DNA of 64,000 nt from JAAYBF01 sp963715445 (lineage in GTDB: Bacteria; Actinomycetota; Thermoleophilia; Solirubrobacterales; Thermoleophilaceae). The notes under the pieces are model-generated. The model saw only the letters and a program-made list of their open reading frames with translations, searched no databases and was not told where the DNA came from. A program made the translations under genes and the position numbers. The stretch is taken from NCBI GenBank assembly GCA_963715445.1, contig OY970240.1:1736001-1800000 (forward strand), read 5' to 3'. Shown piece after piece: positions 18,061 to 26,915 of this stretch (its first letter is position 1; every line of letters begins with the position of its first letter).

Positions 18061-19914
18061 ATGTTCGGTGGATCGCGGGTTGGGTTGGGGAGGGGCGGTG
18101 CGCGGGGCCGTGGGGGTCTTCGAGCTGCACTCGTAGCTACGACCGCTGCCGTGCTTGTCTCGGCGCCGGCTGCGTCCGCGGCGCCGGGTGATCTCGATTT
18201 GTCGTTCGGGAGCGGTGGCAAGGTCATTACCGACTTTGGTGGCACCTACGGAGGGGCCTGGGCTGTTGCGATCCAGTCGGACGGCAAGATTGTGGTAGCC
18301 GGTGACACCGGGAATGCCTATGAGACACGCTCCATTGCAGTCGCCCGCTACAACGCGGACGGATCGCGCGACGAATCGTTCGCCGGCGACGGCATGCAGA
18401 CGACCGACGTCGGAGGCGGGTTCGGCAGCGGCGCCAGGGGCCTTGCATTGCAACCTGATGGACGGATTGTGGTCGCTGGCGTAGGTGGTGGAGTCAGCAC
18501 TGAGCAAGCGGTCGTGGTGCGGTACTCCGCCGATGGGTCGCTCGACTCAAGCTTCTCGACCGATGGCAAGATGACGATCGACTTCGGTGGCACCTACGGA
18601 GAGGCCCAGGCTGTTGCGATCCAGCCGGATGGCAAGATCCTCATCGGAGGCGGTAATCCGTCGTACCCCGATGCCTGGTACGGCATTGCTCGCCTCAGCA
18701 CTTCTGGCGAGCTCGACTCCACCTTCTCGGGCGACGGGAAGCAGACGGTCTCGATTACTGGCGCCTGGGAAAGCGTTCAGGCGCTTGCGTTAGACGGCGT
18801 TGGGAGGATCGTCGCTGGCGGCCGGACCGATTCTGACTGGGGGCTCTTCCGTCTCGATTCCAACGGCGCTCTCGATACCAGCTTCTCCGACGACGGGAAG
18901 CAGATCACCGATTTCGGCGGCACCTACGAGGACGGCAGTGACAACCTCGCCGACATTGCCATCCAGCCTGACGGCAGGATCATCGGCGTCGGAGTCAGAT
19001 GGAGCTTTCCAGAGGCTTCTCTGCTTGCTCGCTACCACCCGAACGGCACGCTAGATCAGAGCTTTGGTCAGGACGGCCTTCAGGCAATTGCTGGTAGTGA
19101 GATGCCTTCGAACGCCTTGGCACTACAAGCCAACGGCAAAATCGTTGCGGTCGGAGCGAATGGCCTGGTGGGGTTTGTTGTTGCTCGGCACAACCCGGAT
19201 GGATCTCTTGACGACGGCTTTATGGGGGACGGCCTCGGAACCATCCCATTCGCGGGATATGGCGCTCACGATGTGGCAATCCAAGATGACGGGTCGATTG
19301 TCGTTGTAGGCGGGGACAAAGATGAAGGGTTTGGATCGGATGCCGAGTTTGGATTAATCCGTCTTGAGGGCGGAGAGATACCGTTGGATACATCTCCTCC
19401 CGGCTCCACGATCACGTTTGGTCCGTCGGGGGTGGTCTCGGATCAGACTCCGACGTTTGGCTTCTCCTCGAGCGAGACGGGTTCGACCTTCGAGTGCCAG
19501 GTGGATAGCGGAATGTTCAGCGCGTGCACTTCGCCTCACACCACGTCGACGTTGGGTGTCGGTGCGCACACGTTCTATGTGAGGGCGACCGATCAGGCGG
19601 GGAACACGGATCCCACTCCGGCTACGCGCTCGTTCACAGTCCAAGTTCCTAGTCCACCATCCGGTGGTGGCCCAAAGCCGCCACCTGGTGGCGGAGAGCC
19701 CGAGCCGCAGCCTAAGCCCAAGCCGACAGTGACCGCCGCGTGCAAGAGCGCCCAGGCATCTCGCACGAAGGCCCAGAAGAGCGCGAAGAAGGCTCAGAGG
19801 AAGCTCAACGCGGCCAGCGGGAAGAAGGCAAAGGCCAAGGCTCGGAAGGCTCTGAAGAAGCGCAAGGCCGCGCTGGGCAAGGCCAAGAAGAAGACCAAGA
19901 AGGCCTGCGCCTGA
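18061..19914 (+). CDS. Secreted seven-bladed delta-60 repeat propeller with Ig-like domain and Lys/Ala tail
   Basis: 617 aa from ATG 18061 (a TTG precedes it at once), behind AGGGGAGG. An Arg-rich n-region and hydrophobic stretch (LVATTAAVLVSAPAASA) form a signal peptide. I count seven repeats of the type LDxSF..DGK..TDFGG...AIQPDGKIVVAG between about residues 45 and 435, enough for one closed beta-propeller. An Ig-like domain follows (TPTFGFSSSETGSTFECQ to ATDQAGNTDPTPATRSF), then a Pro/Gly linker and a 60-residue Lys/Ala-rich tail with one Cys at each end (TAACKSA ... KKACA). Repeats 1 and 3 are nearly identical at DNA level, a sign of recent internal duplication. Codons are less GC-biased than in the neighbours. 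Probably a surface protein; ligand unknown. Confidence 0.85.
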   Translation: MFGGSRVGLGRGGARGRGGLRAALVATTAAVLVSAPAASAAPGDLDLSFGSGGKVITDFGGTYGGAWAVAIQSDGKIVVAGDTGNAYETRSIAVARYNADGSRDESFAGDGMQTTDVGGGFGSGARGLALQPDGRIVVAGVGGGVSTEQAVVVRYSADGSLDSSFSTDGKMTIDFGGTYGEAQAVAIQPDGKILIGGGNPSYPDAWYGIARLSTSGELDSTFSGDGKQTVSITGAWESVQALALDGVGRIVAGGRTDSDWGLFRLDSNGALDTSFSDDGKQITDFGGTYEDGSDNLADIAIQPDGRIIGVGVRWSFPEASLLARYHPNGTLDQSFGQDGLQAIAGSEMPSNALALQANGKIVAVGANGLVGFVVARHNPDGSLDDGFMGDGLGTIPFAGYGAHDVAIQDDGSIVVVGGDKDEGFGSDAEFGLIRLEGGEIPLDTSPPGSTITFGPSGVVSDQTPTFGFSSSETGSTFECQVDSGMFSACTSPHTTSTLGVGAHTFYVRATDQAGNTDPTPATRSFTVQVPSPPSGGGPKPPPGGGEPEPQPKPKPTVTAACKSAQASRTKAQKSAKKAQRKLNAASGKKAKAKARKALKKRKAALGKAKKKTKKACA

Positions 19915-19932
19915 TCTGAAGCCCGCCCGGCG

Positions 19933-20592
19933 CTAGTCCGAGGCGAGCATGCCGGCCATCATCCGGAGCGGCGTGTCGGCCTCGTCTGGCCAGTCGGCGA
20001 CCGCGGCGGGCCACCAGGCGTGCTCGTCGTGCTCGGGGTCCATCGTCACCTCGGCCCCGGGCGCCAAGTGGGCGAGGCCGACAAACAGCAGCAGCCCGCT
20101 TGGGATGCGGATGAGGGCCTCGGCGCTGAGGCGCTCGGGCTGGACCGACCACTCCTCCTCGAGCTCGCGCGCGAGGGTGTCCACGGGGCTCTCGCCCACC
20201 TCGACGGCGCCACCGGCGCCGAGCGCCCAGCGGCCGGGCCAGCTCGCCACCCAGGCGGCGCGGCGGCCGGCGAGCCAGCGCCCTTCGGAATCGCGCACCA
20301 CGCAGAGCGAGGAGATGCTGTCCACCGCATCGTCGCCCAGGCGCAGGGCCCAGCGCACCGGCTCCAGCTCGAGCACGAGCCCCTGGCCGTCGTGCTCGAA
20401 GCCGGCGCAGCGCGCGCCGAGGCCGTCGTGCGTGGGCGAGCCTCGCCGGCCCAGCTCTTCGATCGCGGCGTCGGCCGCCGCCGTGGCGACCGCGTCCGGC
20501 TCGTAGGGCTGCTCGCTCCACCGCGCGGTCACTTCGCCCGCCGCCCATGGGCCGCGGGCGAGGATGCCGGCTGGGCGCTCGTTCACTCCCAT
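19933..20592 (-). CDS. Nudix hydrolase family protein
   Basis: 219 aa from ATG 20592. A Nudix box is present as GAVEVGESPVDTLARELEEE followed by WSV, matching GX5EX7REUXEEXGU except that Ser replaces the late Gly; the metal-binding Glu residues are intact. Family members hydrolyse nucleoside diphosphates linked to another group, or isopentenyl-type substrates; the substrate here cannot be told. The first 90 residues form an extra N-terminal domain (ARWSEQPYEPDAVATAAADA). The start lies 10 bases inside the end of the upstream acyltransferase gene, so the pair is coupled. Confidence 0.83.
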   Translation of the reverse strand: MGVNERPAGILARGPWAAGEVTARWSEQPYEPDAVATAAADAAIEELGRRGSPTHDGLGARCAGFEHDGQGLVLELEPVRWALRLGDDAVDSISSLCVVRDSEGRWLAGRRAAWVASWPGRWALGAGGAVEVGESPVDTLARELEEEWSVQPERLSAEALIRIPSGLLLFVGLAHLAPGAEVTMDPEHDEHAWWPAAVADWPDEADTPLRMMAGMLASD

Positions 20593-21260
20593 CGCATCGC
20601 TCGCGGCTCTTCGCGCATCCTGATCACCCGGGCCGGAACCCCGCCGACCACGGCGTTCGCCGGCACGTCCTCGGTGACCACGGCGTTGGTGCCGATCACG
20701 GCGTTGTCGCCGACCGTGACCCCTCGCAGGACGCAGGCGCCGTAGCCGATCCAGACGTTGTTGCCCACGCGCACGTCGCGCTTGTAGATGCCCTGAAGGC
20801 GGATCGGGCGCTCCACCTCGACCATGCCGTGATCGAAGTCGATCAGCATCACGCGGTCGGCGATGACGCACTCGCGCCCGATCGACACGTGCTGGTAGGC
20901 GGAGATGGTGCACTCCTGCCCCAGCACCGTCTTCGCCCCGATCGATACGGAGCCCTCGTGGCAGCGGATCTTCGTGCCGTGGCCGATCCAGGACCAGCGC
21001 CCTAGCTCCAGCCGCCCGGCCGGGCCGATCTGGATCACCACGTCCGGTGCGACGAAGGCGATGCCGTCCGCGCGCAGGCGCCTGCCGTAGCGCGTGAGCC
21101 ACTTCCGCCGGGCGAGCCCCAGGAGAAGGCGCGTGTACTCCAAGGTGAGCATGCGATGCCGGCGCATGAAGCGCAGCAGCGTCAAAGGGCCGCCGTGGAG
21201 AGGCGGGGGAGCCCGGCGCACTTCCAGCTCGGGCTGGAGCTCGGTGACCCGTGGCGGCAT
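20583..21260 (-). CDS. Left-handed beta-helix acyltransferase (hexapeptide repeat)
   Basis: 225 aa. The first 70 residues are basic and amphipathic (LTLLRFMRRHRMLTLEYTRL) and may lie on the membrane. From about residue 75 hexapeptide repeats begin (GRLELGRWSWIGHGTKIRCH) and end with the typical xenobiotic/serine acetyltransferase coil: VGNNVWIGYGACVLRGVTVG, NAVIGTNAVVTEDVPANAVV, GGVPARVIR. The DFDHG segment carries the likely catalytic His. Acetylation of a sugar or lipid-linked glycan is probable; acceptor unknown. ATG at 21260 chosen as the last start before the conserved part; the frame is open far upstream but only as antisense of the ABC exporter genes. Confidence 0.85.
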   Translation of the reverse strand: MPPRVTELQPELEVRRAPPPLHGGPLTLLRFMRRHRMLTLEYTRLLLGLARRKWLTRYGRRLRADGIAFVAPDVVIQIGPAGRLELGRWSWIGHGTKIRCHEGSVSIGAKTVLGQECTISAYQHVSIGRECVIADRVMLIDFDHGMVEVERPIRLQGIYKRDVRVGNNVWIGYGACVLRGVTVGDNAVIGTNAVVTEDVPANAVVGGVPARVIRMREEPRAMRWE

Positions 21261-21347
21261 CGGCCGCGGATCATAGGCGGGCGCAGCCCCGGCGCGGAAT
21301 GCTTCCCCGCACCACGCCGGGCAGCGACATTTGCCAAAGTGGGATCC

Positions 21348-22094
21348 ATGAACGGATCGAGCACTGACGGGAGCACACCTACCGACCAGGGCCAGATCGT
21401 GAGGGCCACCGACCTCTCCCGGCGCTATGGCGAAGGCGAGGCCGCCGTCACGGCGCTGGACGGCGTCAGCGTCGAGTTCCCCGCCGGGGCCTTCACGGCC
21501 ATCATGGGCCCGTCGGGCTCCGGCAAGTCGACGCTGATGCACCTCCTTGCCGGCCTCGACCGTCCCACCTCGGGCACCGCGGTCCTCGACGGCGTCGATC
21601 TGACGTCGCTCTCCGACGACGCGCTCACCCAGCTGCGTCGCGATCGCGTCGGCTTCATCTTCCAGGCCTTCAACCTGCTGCCGGTCCTCGACGCGCGGGA
21701 GAACATCGTCCTGCCGATGTCGATCGCCGGCCGCGATCCCGACGATGCCTGGGTCGATCAGCTGATCGACCTCGTGGGCCTGCGCGATCGCATCACCCAC
21801 CGCCCGAGCGAGCTCTCCGGAGGCCAGCAGCAGCGCGTCGCCGTCGTGCGCGCGCTCGCCAGCCGCCCGGCCGTCGTCTTCGCCGACGAGCCGACCGGCA
21901 ACCTCGACTCCACCGCCTCGACCGAGATCCTGCAGCTGCTGCGCCGCTCGGTCGACGAGTTCGGCCAGACGATCATCATGGTCACCCACGATGAGGACGC
22001 CGCCGCCTACGCTGACCGCCTCCTCGTCTTGCGCGACGGCCAGATCGTCGAGGACCGCGCCACCAACCGGACCGCCGCCCCGGCGTCGGCCTGA
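21348..22094 (+). CDS. ABC transporter ATP-binding protein, MacB/LolD type
   Basis: 248 aa ATPase. Walker A GPSGSGKSTLMHLLAG, Q-loop FIFQAFNLLPVLDARENI, signature LSGGQQQRVAVVRAL, Walker B VVFADEPTGNLDS and H-loop IIMVTHDEDAA are all complete. The ENI/LPVLDA phrasing places it with MacB/LolD/FtsE-like ATPases that drive FtsX-type permeases. The ATG at 21348 comes 87 bases after the divergent acyltransferase start. Its permease follows after 33 bases, so the two form an exporter. Confidence 0.93.
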   Translation: MNGSSTDGSTPTDQGQIVRATDLSRRYGEGEAAVTALDGVSVEFPAGAFTAIMGPSGSGKSTLMHLLAGLDRPTSGTAVLDGVDLTSLSDDALTQLRRDRVGFIFQAFNLLPVLDARENIVLPMSIAGRDPDDAWVDQLIDLVGLRDRITHRPSELSGGQQQRVAVVRALASRPAVVFADEPTGNLDSTASTEILQLLRRSVDEFGQTIIMVTHDEDAAAYADRLLVLRDGQIVEDRATNRTAAPASA

Positions 22095-22127
22095 CCCTCT
22101 CCTCCTCCGAAGCGACCCCTCGAGCTC

Positions 22128-24671
22128 ATGCGCAAGATCGCCATCCGTGGACTGCTCGCCCGCAAGGTCCGCCTCGCGCTGACCGCGCTTGCCGTGGCGC
22201 TCGGCGTCACGTTGATCTCGGGCACCTACATCTTCACCGACACGATCAACAAGTCGTTCGAGAACATCTTCGTCCAGTCCAACGAGGGCACGGACGTGGC
22301 GCTGTCGCCCAACAACGAGCTGTCGGGCGACGAGGACCCGCCGCCGATCCCGGGATCCGTTCTGCGCAAGGTGCAGCAGGTCGAGGGCGTCGCGCAGGCC
22401 GAGGGCTCGGTCTTCAGCGCGGGCGGCTCGTTCCGCAAGGCCGATGGCTCCAAGCTCAAGGGCCAGGGCTTCAACGCGATCGCCGGCGCGCACGACATCC
22501 AGCGCTTCGAGTCCTTCGCGCCGACCGATGGCCATCTCCCGCAGACGGCCGACGAGGTCGCGATCCCCAAGGGCACGGCGGACACGAACGACTTCGAGGT
22601 CGGCGACAAGCTCCAGATCGCCGACGAGGCGCCCAAGAAGCTCTACACGATCTCGGGCATCGTGACGATCTCCGGCGTCGACTCCTTCGGCGGCGGCGTG
22701 ATCGCGGTCCTGACGCTGCCCGAAGCCCAGCGGATGACCGGCCACGGCGACGCCTTCGACGAGATCGAGGTGGCCGCCAAGCCCGGCGTCACCGCCGATC
22801 AGCTGCGGGCGCGGATCGCGCAGGTCGCGCCCCAGGGCGTCGAGGTCCGCACCGGTCAGCAGCAGGCCGACAAGCAGACCAAGGACATCAACGACGACTT
22901 CCTCAGCGTCCTGCGGACCGCGCTGCTGGCGTTCGCGGGGATCTCTCTCTTCGTCGGCGCGTTCCTGATCTTCAACACCTTCTCGATCACGGTCGCCCAG
23001 CGCACCCGCGAGTTCGCGTTGCTGCGCGTGCTCGGCGCCAAGCGCAAGCAGGTGCTGCGCTCGGTGCTGGCCGAGGGGCTGACGATCGGCCTGCTCGGCT
23101 CGGCCATTGGGCTCGGGCTCGGATTCCTGGTGGCCGGCGGGTTGCGGGCCTTGTTCAAGGCCTTCGGCGCCGACATGCCGTCCACCGGCACGGTCGTCGA
23201 GACACGCACGATCGTCGTCTCGCTGGTCGTCGGCACGGTCGTCACGCTGATCTCGACGATCGCCCCGGCGATCCGGGCGACGCGCGTCCCGCCGCTGGCC
23301 GCGCTGCGCGAGGGCCTCAGCACCGAGCACAAGCGCTCGCGCTGGGCGACGCCGCTGGCAACGGTCCTGACCGGCGGCGGCCTGGCGATCATGGTCATCG
23401 GGCTCTTCGCGTCGCTCAAGCCCGGCGCGGCGCTGTCGCTGATGGGCCTCGGCGCGGCACTGACCTTCCTCGGCGTGGCGTTCCTGAGCCCGCGTCTGGT
23501 CGGCCCGATCGCCAACTTCGTCGGCGCGCCGTTCCAGCGCTTCCGCGGCGTCACGGGCCGGATCGCCCGCGAGAACACGGTCCGCCAGCCCGGCCGCACG
23601 GCGGTGACCGCGGCGGCGCTGATGGTCGGCGTCGCGCTGGTGACCTTCGCGTCGGTCTTCGCCGGCAGCGCCAAGTCGACGTTCCGCGACGCGGTCACCA
23701 ACGGCTCCAAGGCACAGGCCGTCATCCAGAACACCGACGGGTTCAGCTCGTTTACGCCGCAGGCGGCCAAGACCGTCGCCGACATGCCCGGCGTCGAGGA
23801 CGTCGCGGCGGTGCGCTTCGGCCAGTCCAAGATCGACGGCAAGAAGCAGGGCGTCACCGGCATCGACCAGCAGACCTTCCCCGACCTCTACCGCCAGGGC
23901 TACATCGAGGGCGACGACGACACGCTGCGCCGGCTCGGCCCGGGCACCGTCATCGTCGGCAAGAAGTACGCCGAGGACAACGGCACCAAGGTCGGTGACA
24001 CGCTGACGCTGGAGACGAGTCTGATGCCCGCGCTGAAGCTGAAGGTCATCGGCATCTCCTATGACAAGGGCGGGCTGACCGGGAACCTGACGGTGGCCAA
24101 CAGCGTGCTGGAGAAGGACTTCGGGTTCCGCAAAGACGCCTTCATCCTCGTCGGCTACGACGGCTCCAAGCCCGAGGCCCAGGTCAAGGCGGCGATCGAC
24201 AAGGTCCTCGAGGACCGCTATCCCGAGGCCGAGGCGCTGACCAACGCGGAGTTCATCGACTCCCAGGCCGAGGCCATCGACCAGGTGCTGCTGCTGATCT
24301 ACGCCCTGCTGGCGATGGCGATCATCGTCTCGCTCTTCGGCATCGTGAACACCCTGGTGCTCTCGATCGCCGAGCGGACGCGCGAGCTCGGCCTGCTGCG
24401 GGCCATCGGCATGTCGCGCCGCCAGGTTCGGCGGATGATCCGCTACGAGGCGATCATCACCGCCCAGATCGGCGCCGTGATCGGCCTGGTGCTCGGCATC
24501 GTGCTGTCGATCCTGGTGACGCGGGCGATCGACGACTTCCAGCTGTCGATCCCGATCGGCACGCTGATCTTCCTGCTGATCGCCACGGCCATCGCGGGCG
24601 TCTTCGCCGCGATCCTCCCGGCCCGCCGCGCCTCACGCCTCGACGTGCTCGAGTCACTGGCCTACGAATAG
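22128..24671 (+). CDS. FtsX/MacB-family ABC transporter permease, two-module
   Basis: 847 aa. One membrane helix near the start (LALTALAVALGVTLISGTYI), a large outer domain of about 200 residues, three helices (for example LLAFAGISLFVGAFLIFNTF, IGLLGSAIGLGLGFLVAGGL), a second set beginning near LATVLTGGGLAIMVIGLF, a second outer domain, and three C-terminal helices. FtsX-type cores occur twice (QRTREFALLRVLGAKRKQVL and AERTRELGLLRAIGMSRRQV), as in the Gram-positive lipoprotein/peptide export permeases of this family. With the preceding ATPase it would extrude or mechanically transmit at the envelope; substrate unknown. Confidence 0.9.
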   Translation: MRKIAIRGLLARKVRLALTALAVALGVTLISGTYIFTDTINKSFENIFVQSNEGTDVALSPNNELSGDEDPPPIPGSVLRKVQQVEGVAQAEGSVFSAGGSFRKADGSKLKGQGFNAIAGAHDIQRFESFAPTDGHLPQTADEVAIPKGTADTNDFEVGDKLQIADEAPKKLYTISGIVTISGVDSFGGGVIAVLTLPEAQRMTGHGDAFDEIEVAAKPGVTADQLRARIAQVAPQGVEVRTGQQQADKQTKDINDDFLSVLRTALLAFAGISLFVGAFLIFNTFSITVAQRTREFALLRVLGAKRKQVLRSVLAEGLTIGLLGSAIGLGLGFLVAGGLRALFKAFGADMPSTGTVVETRTIVVSLVVGTVVTLISTIAPAIRATRVPPLAALREGLSTEHKRSRWATPLATVLTGGGLAIMVIGLFASLKPGAALSLMGLGAALTFLGVAFLSPRLVGPIANFVGAPFQRFRGVTGRIARENTVRQPGRTAVTAAALMVGVALVTFASVFAGSAKSTFRDAVTNGSKAQAVIQNTDGFSSFTPQAAKTVADMPGVEDVAAVRFGQSKIDGKKQGVTGIDQQTFPDLYRQGYIEGDDDTLRRLGPGTVIVGKKYAEDNGTKVGDTLTLETSLMPALKLKVIGISYDKGGLTGNLTVANSVLEKDFGFRKDAFILVGYDGSKPEAQVKAAIDKVLEDRYPEAEALTNAEFIDSQAEAIDQVLLLIYALLAMAIIVSLFGIVNTLVLSIAERTRELGLLRAIGMSRRQVRRMIRYEAIITAQIGAVIGLVLGIVLSILVTRAIDDFQLSIPIGTLIFLLIATAIAGVFAAILPARRASRLDVLESLAYE

Positions 24672-24738
24672 GCCCGCCACGCCGGTAGCGGCCCTGTGCC
24701 CGACCCGCCGCGCGTCACGCTAGCCTGCGGCGGCGCCC

Positions 24739-25692
24739 ATGGCCTCCACCCAGACCGCAGCCGAGCTCGCCGAGCGCCTGTTGAAGGGAGACAAGCGCGC
24801 TCTCGCTCGCGCGATCTCGCTCGTCGAGAACGACGATCCCAAGGGCTGGGAGCTGGTGCGCAAGGTCTACCCGAGCACCGGCAACGCCGCGATCGTCGGC
24901 TTCACCGGGCCTCCCGGGGTGGGCAAGTCGACGCTGATCGGGAGGTTGATCGCCCACCACCGCAAGCTCGAGCGCCAGGTGGCCGTGCTCTCGATTGATC
25001 CCTCCTCGCCCTTCACGCACGGCGCGCTGCTCGGCGACCGCATCCGCCTGACGGAGCACTTCCTCGACGAGGGGGTCTTCATCCGCTCGATGGCCAGCAG
25101 AGGCTCGCTCGGCGGGCTCTCGGAGGCCTGCCTCCAGGCTGCGCTCCTGATGGACGCCTCCGGCAAGGACGTGGTGATGCTCGAGACCGTCGGGGTGGGG
25201 CAGGCCGAGGTGGACATCATCGACCACGCGGACACCGTCGTCCTCGCGCTAATGCCCGGGTCGGGCGATTCGATCCAGGCGCTCAAGGCCGGGGTGATGG
25301 AGATCCCGGACGTGATCGTTGTCAACAAGTCCGATCACCCGCTCACCGACACGATGATCCGCGAGGTGCGCGGAGTGCTCGCGCTCGGCCCGAAGGACGG
25401 CTGGCAGGTGCCGATCGTCAAGACCGAGGCCTCACGCGGCGAGGGCGTCGACGAGCTGGCCGAGGCGATCGACTCCCATCGCGAGTTCATCCAGAGCGAG
25501 GGGACGCTCGCCGAGCGCCGCCGCAGGAACCTCATGAACGAGGTGCTGGAGCTGGCGGCCGGAAGGCTGCGGCGCCGGCTCGAGGACTCCCTAGCGGGCG
25601 ATCCGCTCGTTCAGGAGCTGCTCGACGAGGTGGTGGCTCGCCGCCTGGATCCCTCGAGCGCCGCCTCGAAGCTGCTCGAGCGCGAGCTCTGA
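24739..25692 (+). CDS. meaB: MeaB-type G-protein chaperone of methylmalonyl-CoA mutase
   Basis: 317 aa P-loop GTPase that loads and protects the adenosylcobalamin of methylmalonyl-CoA mutase. P-loop GFTGPPGVGKSTLIGRL, switch region FIRSMASRGSLGGLSEA, VMLETVGVGQAEVDI (Walker B) and the base-recognition motif VIVVNKSD are all present. Helical C-terminal dimerisation arm from about residue 250. The mutase genes themselves are 11 kb to the right (35.7 kb), not adjacent as in many genomes. ATG at 24739 starts 67 bases after the permease stop. Confidence 0.94.
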   Translation: MASTQTAAELAERLLKGDKRALARAISLVENDDPKGWELVRKVYPSTGNAAIVGFTGPPGVGKSTLIGRLIAHHRKLERQVAVLSIDPSSPFTHGALLGDRIRLTEHFLDEGVFIRSMASRGSLGGLSEACLQAALLMDASGKDVVMLETVGVGQAEVDIIDHADTVVLALMPGSGDSIQALKAGVMEIPDVIVVNKSDHPLTDTMIREVRGVLALGPKDGWQVPIVKTEASRGEGVDELAEAIDSHREFIQSEGTLAERRRRNLMNEVLELAAGRLRRRLEDSLAGDPLVQELLDEVVARRLDPSSAASKLLEREL

Positions 25693-25702
25693 GCCGCTTC
25701 CG

Positions 25703-26911
25703 TCACGGCCCCGCGAGCGCTCCCGCGCCGAGCAGCACGTCCAGGTAGAGCCAGGCCGAGGCGCCCAGCGTGAGCGCTATGAGCGCGATGCCCGGCCGCG
25801 GCAGCCGTCGCAGTCCGAGCGCGACCAGGGGGATCGCCAGCGGCAGCGCTGCGAGCAGGTGCCTGGGCGGGAACCAGGGACCGGACATCGTCGGGGCGAG
25901 GAACACGGCGACCATCAGCTGAGCGCCGAGTGCAGCGGCGCAGAGAACGGCGACCCGCTCCATCTCCTGCACCCGCGGCGCCGCATGCGCCAGATGGTCG
26001 CGGCGGGAGCGGTAGAGGATCCACAGCCCGACGAAGGCGAGCGCGAAGAGCGGGGCCCAGCGCAGAAGCCCATGGTCCGGGTGGATGAAGAGCGTCGCGA
26101 GGCGATCGGTCCGCTCCAGGTAGTCGCCGGCGGAGTCGGCGCCGGTCGCCGTCTGCCCGGCGGAGTAGGGGGTGGGGCCGTTGTAGAGCGCCTCGTTGAA
26201 GGCGATGTAGAGGGCTGCGCTGAAGGCGGCGGCCTCGGATGCCCCCAACGCGAGGGTGCGGCGCCTGGCGCCCAGCAGGGCACGGACGGCGAAGACCCCG
26301 ACCACGATCCCGGCAGGGATGAACTTCGGGTCGAGCCAGGGGAGCGCTCCGAGCGCCAGGAAGCAGCCGAACGCCGCCTTGCGGGACACCCGCTCCTCGA
26401 GGCGCAGCGCGAGCAGCGCCGCGCCGGCGAGCGCCGCCCCCGCGGCCAGCGCCGGGTACACCGCCGTCCCGTAGGCGAGGAACGGCGGCGAGAGGCCCAC
26501 GGCGGCCGCCGCGCCGAGCGCCCAGGGATCCGGCACGGCGCGCAGCGCCAGCAGGTAGGCCAGCGCGACCGCGAGCGCCGCGAGAGCGGCGAGGAAGAGC
26601 TCCACACCTACGGGGCCGGCGATCGCGTAGGCCGGTGCGATCAGCAGAGGGAACCCGATCCCGTGGGTCTCGTGGAGGCGCCCGTCGATCTCGCTGCCGT
26701 GAGGGGCTAGCTCGTACGGGTAGAAGCTCGCGTAGCTCCGCTCGGCGTACTCGTCCTTCAGGTCGAAGTCGCCGTCGTCCACCAGCGATTCGGCGGCCAG
26801 CAGGTAGTGCGGCTCGTCGCCGCCGTAGTCCGAGCTCTCGAAGGCGTCGAGCCCGAGGGTCGCGGCGTAGGCCGCGAAGAGAACGATCCAGAGGGCGCCC
26901 GCGCGACGCAA
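25703..26911 (-). CDS. Polytopic membrane protein, GT-C glycosyltransferase-like
   Basis: 402 aa with about ten hydrophobic helices. The first periplasmic loop begins with ESSDYGGDEPHYLLAAESL, and the acidic pair (Asp-Glu before Pro-His-Tyr) fits the catalytic Asp/Glu of polyprenyl-phosphate-sugar dependent GT-C enzymes (ArnT/PMT-like). Later helices contain AYGTAVYPALAAGAALAGAA and LAPTMSGPWFPPRHLLAALP. It would transfer a sugar from a lipid carrier to an envelope molecule. The start is 4 bases after the acyl-CoA dehydrogenase stop on the same strand, giving a two-gene unit without clear metabolic link. Convergent with meaB, 10 bases apart. Confidence 0.7.
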   Translation of the reverse strand: MRRAGALWIVLFAAYAATLGLDAFESSDYGGDEPHYLLAAESLVDDGDFDLKDEYAERSYASFYPYELAPHGSEIDGRLHETHGIGFPLLIAPAYAIAGPVGVELFLAALAALAVALAYLLALRAVPDPWALGAAAAVGLSPPFLAYGTAVYPALAAGAALAGAALLALRLEERVSRKAAFGCFLALGALPWLDPKFIPAGIVVGVFAVRALLGARRRTLALGASEAAAFSAALYIAFNEALYNGPTPYSAGQTATGADSAGDYLERTDRLATLFIHPDHGLLRWAPLFALAFVGLWILYRSRRDHLAHAAPRVQEMERVAVLCAAALGAQLMVAVFLAPTMSGPWFPPRHLLAALPLAIPLVALGLRRLPRPGIALIALTLGASAWLYLDVLLGAGALAGP

Positions 26912-26915
26912 GGGC

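Noticed and set aside
20583..23330. A 915-codon open frame on the minus strand across the ABC exporter genes
   Set aside because: Only its last 225 codons (from 21260) look like protein. The rest is antisense to the ATPase and permease and has the Arg/Asp/Gly-rich composition of GC-driven shadow frames.
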